A stretch of DNA of 64,000 bases. Origin: Streptomyces sp. NBC_00154. Its GTDB lineage: Bacteria > Actinomycetota > Actinomycetes > Streptomycetales > Streptomycetaceae. The notes beneath the pieces were generated by a model, which was not told the origin of the DNA, made no database searches, and worked only from the letters and a program-made list of their open reading frames with translations. Both the position numbers and the translations under genes were made by a program. The stretch lies in NCBI RefSeq assembly GCF_026342835.1, contig NZ_JAPEMI010000003.1:248001-312000 (forward strand). The letters run 5' to 3'. Below, in pieces: positions 50,288 through 57,502 of this stretch (the stretch's first letter is position 1; the number at the start of each line of letters is the position of its first letter).

Positions 50288-53200
50288 TTGAAACCACACG
50301 ACAGACGCTGGAGCGTGCCGGTCATCGCCGCCGCTTCGGTATTCGCACTGACGAGCCCGTTCAGCGCGCAGGCAGCGGCCTCCTCCAAGGCCCCCGCTCC
50401 GCCGTCCGCGGCCACCGCGGACCACGTACCCGGCGGCGAACACACCGTCACACTGATTACCGGTGACGTGGTCACCACCCGTCAGAGCCCCGGCGCCGAC
50501 GGTAAGCCCGGGGGCGCCGTCACCGTCCGCGGTACCGACGGACTGCCCGCGCGGACCCGCATCATGACGTCGGGCGACGACCTCTACGTCTACCCCGAGT
50601 CCGCCCTGCCCTTCCTGGCCCAGGGCAAGCTGGATCGGCAGTTGTTCAACGTCACGGACCTGATCGCGGACGGATACGACGACGCGCACCGCGACCGGCT
50701 GCCGCTGATCGTCTCGTACACACAGCCCGGCGCCGCAGACCGCTCGTCCGCCGTCCCCGAGGGCGCGTCCCGGGTGCGGAACCTGGACAGCATCCAGGGC
50801 GCCGCCCTGACCGCGGACCGCTCCCGCGCGGACGACTTCTGGAAGTCCGTGGCCGGGGCGGCGGCGAACGACGGCGCCCGGACCCAGAACACCCGGCCGT
50901 CCTTCGGCGGCGGCATCTCGCACATCTGGCTCGACGCCCCCATCCACGCCGACCTCACCGACAGCACCGCGCAGATCGGCGCCCCGCAGGTCTGGCAGGG
51001 CGGCGATACCGGGCAGGGCGTGGACGTCGCTGTCCTCGACACCGGCGTCGACGACGGCCACCCGGACCTGGCGGACCGCATCGCGACCCGCCAGAGCTTC
51101 GTACCGGACGAGAACACCGACGACCATGCCGGACACGGCACCCACGTCGCTTCCATCATCGCCGGAACCGGTGCGGCTTCCGGCGGCAAGGAGAAGGGCG
51201 TCGCCCCGGGCGCCCGGCTGCGCATCGGCAAGGTGCTGGACAACCACGGCGGCGGACAGATCTCCTACGCCCTGGCCGGCATGGAGTGGGCGGCCGTCGA
51301 CCAGCACGCCAAAATCATCAACATGAGCCTCGGCACCAGTCAGGTGTCCGACGGAACCGACCCGATGAGCCTGGCCGTCGACCGGCTGAGTGCCCAGACC
51401 GGCGCGCTCTTCGTGGTCGCCGCGGGCAACTTCGGGGAGGACCCGAGCACCATCGTCGCACCGGGAGCGGCCACCTCGGCGCTGACCGTTGGCGCGGTCG
51501 ACTCCACCGACTCGCTCGCCACGTTCTCCAGCAGGGGACCCCGTGTCGACGGCGCGCTGAAGCCGGAGATCACCGCCCCCGGAGTCGACATCCTGGCGGC
51601 CAACTCCCAGTTCATCGGCAACGACCAGGGCGCCTACCAGTCCATGAGCGGCACGTCGATGGCCACACCTCACGTCGCGGGCGCCGCCGCCCTGCTCGCC
51701 GCGGCCCATCCGGACCTCACCGGCAGCCAGTTGAAGGACCTGCTGGCCAGCAGTTCCCGGCAGACCCCGACGTACGACGCCTTCGAGGCCGGGAGCGGCC
51801 GGCTGGACGTCGCAGCGGCGGCGCAGGCCGGAGTCTTCGCTTCGGCGACCGCCTTCGCGGCCCAGTACAAGGGCGGCGCCCTCCAGCGCCCGGTGACCTA
51901 CACCAACGTCACCGACGCGGCGGTCACGCTCTCGCTGTCCGTCGACGCTGCGCACGCCCCGTCCGGGATGTTCCGCCTGTCGGCCTCCCAGGTGGTCGTG
52001 CCCGCGCACGGCTCCGCCAAGGTCACGGTGACGATCGACGGCTCCGCGGGCACCGCCAAGGATCACTACTCGGGCCAGGTGCTCGCAACTGACACCGCAG
52101 GCAGGGCCGTGGCGCACACCGCCGTTTCCCTCGGCTTCGCGACGATGCACAAGCTGACGCTGACGTTCAAGGACTCCGAGGGCAATCCCACGTCCGGCGA
52201 GGTCATGCTGATCAAGGCAGGCAGCAAGGACCCCGTCCCGGTCGGCGTCGGCCTCTCGGGCACCGAGGAGATCTTCGTGCCCGACGACGTGTACTCGGCC
52301 CTGTCCTACCAGGAGGTCCAAGGCGTCCACGGCCCGCACTCCAGAGGCCTGGCCCTGCTCGGCGACCCCGACGTGCTCGTGGACCGGGACACGACCGTCA
52401 CGTTCGACGCCTCCAAGGTGAAGCGCATCGACATGACCACCCCGCAGCGGAGCGACGTGACGTTCCAGAAGCTGGGCTACAACCGCGTCATGAACGGCGT
52501 CAGGTCGGGTCTGTCCGCCGAGAGCGTGTACTACGACAGCATCTGGGCGCAGCCGACCACCCACAAGGTCACCCACGGGGACTTCGAACTGACCGCCCGT
52601 TGGCGCGGCGAGAAGCCGGCGCTGGCCGTCTCCACCCGCACAACCGAGTTCACCGGCATCCTGCGCCAGGAGGGCATCACGCCGCTGGCCAGGGGCACCT
52701 ACAAGCTGCCGCTGGTCTTCGCCGGCCAGGGGTCGAGTGCGGACTACGCCCACATCGACGCGCACGGCAAGGCCGTGGTGGTCCGCCACAGCGATGACGT
52801 CAGCGACGTGGACCAGGCGGCCAACGCGATCGCCGCGGGCGCGAAACTCATGCTGGTGGTGGAGAACGGCTACGGCCGCCCGATGCGCTCCTACGCGCCG
52901 CTCGGCCAGCGGCCGGTCGCCCTCGACGTCGGCCTGCTCGGTACCGAGGAGGGCGAGAAGCTCATCCGGCAGGCCGAGGACGGCGGTACCAGGATCACCG
53001 TGGACTCCGAGACCGCGAGCCCGTACGTGTACGACCTCGCGCACGGCTGGCACAACGAGATCCCGTCGAAGATGACGGTCAAGGGCGACACGAAGCACCT
53101 CGCCCGGATCGACGTCACCTTCGCGAGCCCGAAGCCGGACGTTCCCGGCGCCGAGTTCCGCTTCGAATGGCTCGACGGCGTCGACTGGTCCTCCGGTCCC

Positions 53201-54010
53201 CTCATGCCGGAGCCCGCGAACGGGAAGCGGACCGACTGGGTGTCCACCGACGGTGTCCGCTGGCACCAGGAGGCGTTCGCCGAGTCCATCGGGTTCGAGG
53301 AGGGAGCGAAGACCGCCTACCGGGCCGGCAGCAGGCAGTCCGAGGAGTGGTTCAAGCCGATCCAACGCCCGTTCCTTAACGACGCCTTCTTCAACAACCT
53401 GCCGCCCACCCGCAACGGCAGCCTCCTGTACATCGACATCCCGGCCTGGGGCAGCAGCAACCACGTCGGGTGGAACCAGGACCCGGCCGGAACCCAGCAG
53501 CAGACGCTGTACCAGGGCACCACCCAGCTGGGTCAGGGGAACTTCACGAACGTCCGGGGCAACGCGCCCAGCCGCGGCAGGCTGCCGTACAAACTGGTCG
53601 TCACCGGTGAGCGGGACGTGGCCTACACCCCGTACTCCTCCCGCACACGCACCGAGTGGGACTTCACGTCGGCGCAGCCGACCGATGCCGCCACCGTGGT
53701 GCTGCCGCTGGTGCAGCTCGACTACCGGATCGGCACCGACGCGGCAGGGCGCGCCGGGCGGCACGACACCCTGTCCGTCACCGCCGCCCACCTGCCGAGC
53801 GCCAGCCTTACCGGCAAGCTCGGCGTGGTCGGCCTGGAGCTGTCCTACGACGACGGCCGGACCTGGCACAAGGCCGTCTGCGGTAGCGACGGGCGGTTCC
53901 GCCTGGACGCCCCGAACAAGGCGTCGTTCGTGTCGCTGAGGGCGAGCGCCAAGGACTCGGCGGGCAACGCGATTCACCAGACGGTGATCAGGGCGTTCGG
54001 CCTGCGCTGA
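50288..54010 (+). CDS. Secreted subtilisin-like (S8) serine protease, very large
   Basis: The frame from TTG 50288 encodes about 1,240 residues and begins with a signal peptide (KPHDRRWSVPVIAAASVFAL, cut near SAQAAA). A propeptide region (about 45-210) with VTLITGDVVTTRQ is followed by the peptidase domain: Asp251 in VDVAVLDTGVDDGHPDL, His283 in DHAGHGTHVASIIAGTG, the oxyanion Asn in VVAAGNFGEDP and Ser457 in GTSMATPHVAGAAALLAAAH. After it come about 750 residues of beta-rich repeats and domains. The Streptomyces family of such proteins degrades extracellular protein. Upstream of the TTG there is no better start; a perfect terminator hairpin follows the gene. Composition is uniform, so it looks intact. 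Confidence 0.9.
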   Translation: MKPHDRRWSVPVIAAASVFALTSPFSAQAAASSKAPAPPSAATADHVPGGEHTVTLITGDVVTTRQSPGADGKPGGAVTVRGTDGLPARTRIMTSGDDLYVYPESALPFLAQGKLDRQLFNVTDLIADGYDDAHRDRLPLIVSYTQPGAADRSSAVPEGASRVRNLDSIQGAALTADRSRADDFWKSVAGAAANDGARTQNTRPSFGGGISHIWLDAPIHADLTDSTAQIGAPQVWQGGDTGQGVDVAVLDTGVDDGHPDLADRIATRQSFVPDENTDDHAGHGTHVASIIAGTGAASGGKEKGVAPGARLRIGKVLDNHGGGQISYALAGMEWAAVDQHAKIINMSLGTSQVSDGTDPMSLAVDRLSAQTGALFVVAAGNFGEDPSTIVAPGAATSALTVGAVDSTDSLATFSSRGPRVDGALKPEITAPGVDILAANSQFIGNDQGAYQSMSGTSMATPHVAGAAALLAAAHPDLTGSQLKDLLASSSRQTPTYDAFEAGSGRLDVAAAAQAGVFASATAFAAQYKGGALQRPVTYTNVTDAAVTLSLSVDAAHAPSGMFRLSASQVVVPAHGSAKVTVTIDGSAGTAKDHYSGQVLATDTAGRAVAHTAVSLGFATMHKLTLTFKDSEGNPTSGEVMLIKAGSKDPVPVGVGLSGTEEIFVPDDVYSALSYQEVQGVHGPHSRGLALLGDPDVLVDRDTTVTFDASKVKRIDMTTPQRSDVTFQKLGYNRVMNGVRSGLSAESVYYDSIWAQPTTHKVTHGDFELTARWRGEKPALAVSTRTTEFTGILRQEGITPLARGTYKLPLVFAGQGSSADYAHIDAHGKAVVVRHSDDVSDVDQAANAIAAGAKLMLVVENGYGRPMRSYAPLGQRPVALDVGLLGTEEGEKLIRQAEDGGTRITVDSETASPYVYDLAHGWHNEIPSKMTVKGDTKHLARIDVTFASPKPDVPGAEFRFEWLDGVDWSSGPLMPEPANGKRTDWVSTDGVRWHQEAFAESIGFEEGAKTAYRAGSRQSEEWFKPIQRPFLNDAFFNNLPPTRNGSLLYIDIPAWGSSNHVGWNQDPAGTQQQTLYQGTTQLGQGNFTNVRGNAPSRGRLPYKLVVTGERDVAYTPYSSRTRTEWDFTSAQPTDAATVVLPLVQLDYRIGTDAAGRAGRHDTLSVTAAHLPSASLTGKLGVVGLELSYDDGRTWHKAVCGSDGRFRLDAPNKASFVSLRASAKDSAGNAIHQTVIRAFGLR

Positions 54011-54048
54011 GGTAGGGCGCGGTCCAGGGACCGCAGAACAGGCAGGCA

Positions 54049-54109
54049 GTCCGTCCGCGGTGGTCGTCCCACCGCGGACGGACCCTCTCCCCGGGCTTCG
54101 GGGGAGGGT
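54049..54109. terminator. Double hairpin terminator behind the subtilase gene
   Basis: GTCCGTCCGCGGTGG (54049-54063) and CCACCGCGGACGGAC (54069-54083) form a perfect 15-bp stem around a five-base loop. A second hairpin follows at about 54083-54109 (CCCTCTCCCC with GGGGGAGGG, loop gggcttc). It lies 40 bases after the stop codon. Confidence 0.9.
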
Positions 54110-54438
54110 GCCTCTATGCCCTTCGTCAAGTCTGCGGGGGCACGCGGGGGTCGCTTCCGAGGTGTGTGAAGCGTAGAAGATCCGGCGGCCCGGTCCGTGG
54201 TCGTGGTGAAGCCTCTGCAACGGGGCGGAGCGAAGGGGCGGGTCGTTGGCGAACCTGTTCCTGCAGGTCCAGGCTCCCGCACCGCGCATGGTGCTGATAG
54301 TTGGGTGGCGCGCATCCTGTTCGCGGTACCGATTGCAGGCCGCCCCAGCAGGGAATGGCCCCACCGCACGGTGCTCTTGTGCCCGTCCGCACCCACCCCG
54401 GTTTCGTACGACTCCCGGCTTGAGCCGCAGAAAGACGC
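54110..54438. other. Spacer with the leader of the small coiled-coil gene
   Basis: About 330 bases without a recognised gene. The last bases hold GCCGCAGAAAGACGCATGATG, similar to the leader of the gene at 39972. Confidence 0.4.
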
Positions 54439-54741
54439 ATGATGCGACGACATGACCATGGCGAACACTCCGACCCTGTCGCTGCCAGTGTGTCTCCGGC
54501 AACCGAGGCCGCCCTGCTCGAGGCCCGTCTCCACATACTCCAAGAGGCAATTGACACTGTCGACGCACGCATCAAGGAAGCCTCCGACGCGCTGTGCCTG
54601 CTGCGCCGCGCACCCGCCGTCTCCGCCGGAGCTACAGACAGTGATGCTCACTGCGGATCACCTGGCCGAAAGGGCACCGGCGGTCTCACAGACGACGCGT
54701 GCGGGGAGCGGCCAGAACGTTACATGTCCTGCTGGCCGTGA
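54439..54741 (+). CDS. Small coiled-coil protein, paralogue of 39972-40181
   Basis: The 100-residue frame starts at ATG 54439, with an AGAAAGACG leader. Residues about 18-60 form a coiled coil (SPATEAALLEARLHILQEAI, DTVDARIKEASDALCLLRRA), matching the heptad text of the protein at 39972 (LEARVNELRQKLVDLNERMR). After APAVSA the remaining 35 residues are unlike anything, so the original stop may have been lost and the normal protein may end at about residue 65. The function is unknown. It lies 455 bases upstream of the coiled-coil/winged-helix gene. Confidence 0.55.
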   Translation: MMRRHDHGEHSDPVAASVSPATEAALLEARLHILQEAIDTVDARIKEASDALCLLRRAPAVSAGATDSDAHCGSPGRKGTGGLTDDACGERPERYMSCWP

Positions 54742-55195
54742 AGGGCCGCCTGGCAGCAGGACTCGGCCCCCGAAACCAGTATCGGCGTGGCCCGCCCCCA
54801 GTTTTGGGGGCAGCGTTGCCAGGACGGCGGGCCGAGGACCGTCAGATCGCTGACAGCGAGTGTTTTCCTGTCCATTGCGTTTGCCACGAACAGTGGCAAT
54901 AATTGGTGGCATACCGTCTAGTGCGTGCCGGACGTCGATCCTCAGCTTCCCCGGTGACCCGGCCGTTCCTGCCGCTTGTGGGACAACCTTCCGGCGGCAC
55001 GTGGCCTGCCCTGTCTCATGCCCCCATCATCAGTGAGATGAGTCTCCTACCGAACCCTTGGGACCCGTCTGGGACATCTACATCCCGGAGGAGTCACTGC
55101 ATATGATGTCGTGGTTACCCATTCCCGCGTCCAGACCGAGCGGCACCGTAGGTGTGCCGGGGCGCGGCATGAAGGGTTGAGGATGAGAGGAACAC
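54742..55195. other. Spacer before the coiled-coil/winged-helix gene
   Basis: No gene is recognised. The repeat GGGAC-ccgtct-GGGAC at about 55059-55074 and CATCCCGG close to it could be regulatory sites. A GAGAGGAACACATG leader precedes the start at 55196. Confidence 0.35.
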
Positions 55196-55786
55196 ATGGT
55201 CTCTGTAACCCACGCGGCGCATGACATTGAGATCACCGCTGAGAGCCTTCAAGAGGACCTCGCTCGCCTGCAGGTCCAGAAGCAGGCGCTGGAAAGAGAA
55301 CTGGCTGCGGTCGTGGCGCATCTCGGCTCGGTGCAGCGGGCCCTCAGTGCCCTTGAGACCCTGATGCTCAACCCAGTCACTGCGGGCTCGACGGGCACGG
55401 CCGGGGCTGCAGGCCCGGAACGGGGCCAGGTTGCGGCGCCCATCGAATCGCAAACAGGCAGTGCCTCCTCCGGGCTTGCGAACGTCACGACGAAGTCCGC
55501 GGTGCGGGCTCAGAAGCCGGCGAGCGGCAAGGACGCCGAACGTCCGGCTGCCGCCGGCACCGACTCGGACGGGCACAAGAAGTACGGCCAGCTCACCGAG
55601 CAGATCATGGAGTACTTCGCCGAAGTCGGTGATGCCGACGTCCGGGCCCGTGATGTTGCCGCGGCTCTCGGTCGTGACTCCGACAGCGGAAGCATCAACG
55701 GCGTCCGCAGCACACTCGACCGTCTTGTCGGTGCGTCCCGTGTCCAGCGGATCGGCCGAGGCCTTTACCGCGCCAAGCGTTCCTAG
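55196..55786 (+). CDS. Coiled-coil protein with C-terminal winged-helix domain
   Basis: The 196-residue protein has a coiled coil in its N-terminal third (about 12-60: ITAESLQEDLARLQVQKQAL, ERELAAVVAHLGSVQRALSA), a Gly/Ala/Thr-rich linker, and a winged helix (about 125-190: KKYGQLTEQIMEYFAEVGDA, DVRARDVAAALGRDSDSGSI, NGVRSTLDRLVGASRVQRIG, RGLYRAKRS). It has the same layout as the protein at 9324-9905, where the winged helix reads RAKDIAAALGIDNTVAAKVE. It should bind DNA and form oligomers through the coiled coil. It may act as a regulator or DNA-bridging protein; a mobile-element role is possible from its relative. It has no near neighbour on the same strand except the small coiled-coil gene upstream. 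Confidence 0.65.
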   Translation: MVSVTHAAHDIEITAESLQEDLARLQVQKQALERELAAVVAHLGSVQRALSALETLMLNPVTAGSTGTAGAAGPERGQVAAPIESQTGSASSGLANVTTKSAVRAQKPASGKDAERPAAAGTDSDGHKKYGQLTEQIMEYFAEVGDADVRARDVAAALGRDSDSGSINGVRSTLDRLVGASRVQRIGRGLYRAKRS

Positions 55787-56039
55787 GCGTACCCTCCTGG
55801 GCGGCCCACGGGCGCAGACGGCAAACGGTCCTTGCTGCCGAGTGTGGATGTGCGGCATCCGAGAGGGTGATGAGCACACCTTTTGCGCGTGTGGCATCGA
55901 CGCGTGGCTCGGTCGTTGCGGCTGTCTCCTTTTCGCACCGTCTGCTGCCGGTTGCGAGGAGGAGGGCCTGGCCTGTGCGGAGGCTGCGGGCAGGAGCACA
56001 GGTCGTACGCCCTTTGAAACATCAGCAGCGGCCGGAAGG
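55787..56039. other. Spacer, nothing recognised
   Basis: 250 bases with shadow frames only. Confidence 0.35.
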
Positions 56040-56430
56040 GATCGCGGCGACGGCCCCCACGTCGACGAGGAGCCCGCCGAGCACCGGCGCTTCAACCGCT
56101 GGCTGCAGGCCCCGGAGCCCCTCCCCCGAGGCCGACTTGGCGGCCTCCGTCCTGCGCGAGCAGGATGCGATGATGGCGGACAGCTCGGTGGGCCGCCATC
56201 TGGACCGTCGGGCCTCCGGCATGCTGACCGAACCCCGGTTCACGGCCTGGGCGCAGACCATGACCGAGGTGATCGCGAATCGCGACTTCCTCACCCGCCG
56301 CCTGCGCGAGTGGATCCTGCTCAGAACCATCGCCCTGGGCAAGCCGTGCGCCGGCAAGGAGCTCACCAGCGCATTCGACTGGTCCAGCACATGGGCGCGA
56401 CCACACAGATCGTGACCTCGTCCAAGCCTC
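56040..56430 (+). pseudogene. Hypothetical protein gene broken by frameshifts
   Basis: Three frames in series read HVDEEPAEHRRFNRWLQ, EADLAASVLREQDAMMADSS with VGRHLDRRASGMLTEPRFTA and TEVIANRDFLTRRLREWILL, and MGATTQIVTSSK. They appear to belong to one helical protein of about 130 residues, of a type that recurs in Streptomyces next to mobile DNA. Because two shifts are needed, it is called a pseudogene. No function can be named. Confidence 0.45.
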
Positions 56431-56551
56431 AGGCGGACCGAACGGTGCGATGGTTCGGTCCCCCACAGGGCCGGAGCGACCGGGACCGCTGGCATCGAAA
56501 TGCCGGCCCCACACCGTGATGGGCCGGGCTTCACGGAACGCCAAGTCGCTT
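56431..56551. other. Gap before the ABC exporter operon end
   Basis: About 120 bases without a gene or a strong hairpin between the pseudogene and the end of the ABC ATPase gene. Confidence 0.35.
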
Positions 56552-57502
56552 TCAGCGCTTCTCCGCGTCGCCGGGCCAGACACCGATGTGGTCCTGTTCC
56601 AGCTCCAGCATCACCCGGTGTTCCATGCTCAGGGCCGCCGTGTACTCAGTGGGCAGCTGCAGCCGGCCGGCTCGGTCCAGTGTCGCGTACTCGCGTGCCA
56701 CCACTGACTCGTGTCCCTCAGCGTCAATTTCGGTGCGGCGCAGCACCTCAGACGACGTACGGCCGTCACGGATCGCAACGGTTCGGCGGACCTCGCTCGC
56801 GACCCCCTGGTCGTGCGTGACGATCACAATGGTTGTGCCCAGCTCCTCGTTGGCACGGCGGAAGGCTGCAAAGACCTGTTCTCCGGTCGCGGAGTCCAGC
56901 TCGCCGGTGGGCTCGTCGGCGAGGAGGACGGAGGGGGAGTTGGCCAGGGCAACGGCGATCGCGACGCGCTGCTGCTGGCCGCCGGACATCTGCTGTGGGC
57001 GGTGGTCACGGCAGTCGGCGACACCGAGCATGGACAGCAGCTCCTGTGCCCGTTCGGCCTTCTTCCGCCTATGGCCGCGCAGCTGCATCGGCAGGGCCAC
57101 GTTCTGCGCCGCCGTCAGATACGGCAACAAGTTGCGTGCCGTCTGCTGCCAGACGAAGCCGACGACGTCGCGGCGGTAGCGCAGCTGGTCCTTTGCGCCC
57201 ATCGTGAGCAGGTCGCAGCCCGCGACCTTCGCGGCGCCCGCGGTGGGGACATCCAGGCCGGCGAGGACGTTCATCAGCGTCGACTTGCCGCTGCCGGACG
57301 CGCCGACCAGGGCCATCAACTCGCCGTCCTGGACGAGGAGATCCAGCCCCTGGAGCGCTTGCACCTCCACGCCGTCCGCGGAAAAGATCCGTACGAGCCG
57401 GTCGCAGGCGATCAGCGCGTCGTGCCCGTACGCAGGCCGGTCACGGCGCGCCGCCGCCCGCTGCTCCAGTTCCGCCAGCGTGGTCGTCGTCGTGTCGGTC
57501 AT
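56552..57502 (-). CDS. ABC transporter ATP-binding protein with C-terminal AbrB-like extension
   Basis: The 316-residue protein has an N-terminal helix of about 30 residues (LAELEQRAAARRDRPAYGHD), then a LolD/MacB-type ATPase: Walker A GASGSGKST (67-75), Q-loop FVWQQ, signature QMSGGQQQRVAIAVAL, Walker B VLLADEPTGELD and VIVTHD. The final 60 residues are an extra segment, in which VVAREYATLDRAGRLQLPTE, Y-T-A-A-L and RVMLELEQDHIGVWPGD resemble a SpoVT/AbrB-type beta-barrel half. The start overlaps the upstream permease end by 4 bases (57499-57502). It works with the two large permeases next to it. Confidence 0.9.
   Translation of the reverse strand: MTDTTTTTLAELEQRAAARRDRPAYGHDALIACDRLVRIFSADGVEVQALQGLDLLVQDGELMALVGASGSGKSTLMNVLAGLDVPTAGAAKVAGCDLLTMGAKDQLRYRRDVVGFVWQQTARNLLPYLTAAQNVALPMQLRGHRRKKAERAQELLSMLGVADCRDHRPQQMSGGQQQRVAIAVALANSPSVLLADEPTGELDSATGEQVFAAFRRANEELGTTIVIVTHDQGVASEVRRTVAIRDGRTSSEVLRRTEIDAEGHESVVAREYATLDRAGRLQLPTEYTAALSMEHRVMLELEQDHIGVWPGDAEKR

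Noticed and set aside
50138..54568. Open frame of 1,476 codons on the minus strand across the subtilase gene
   Set aside because: It mirrors the subtilase in the antisense frame, is rich in Arg/Gly/Val/His and has no domain; it is a GC-rich shadow.
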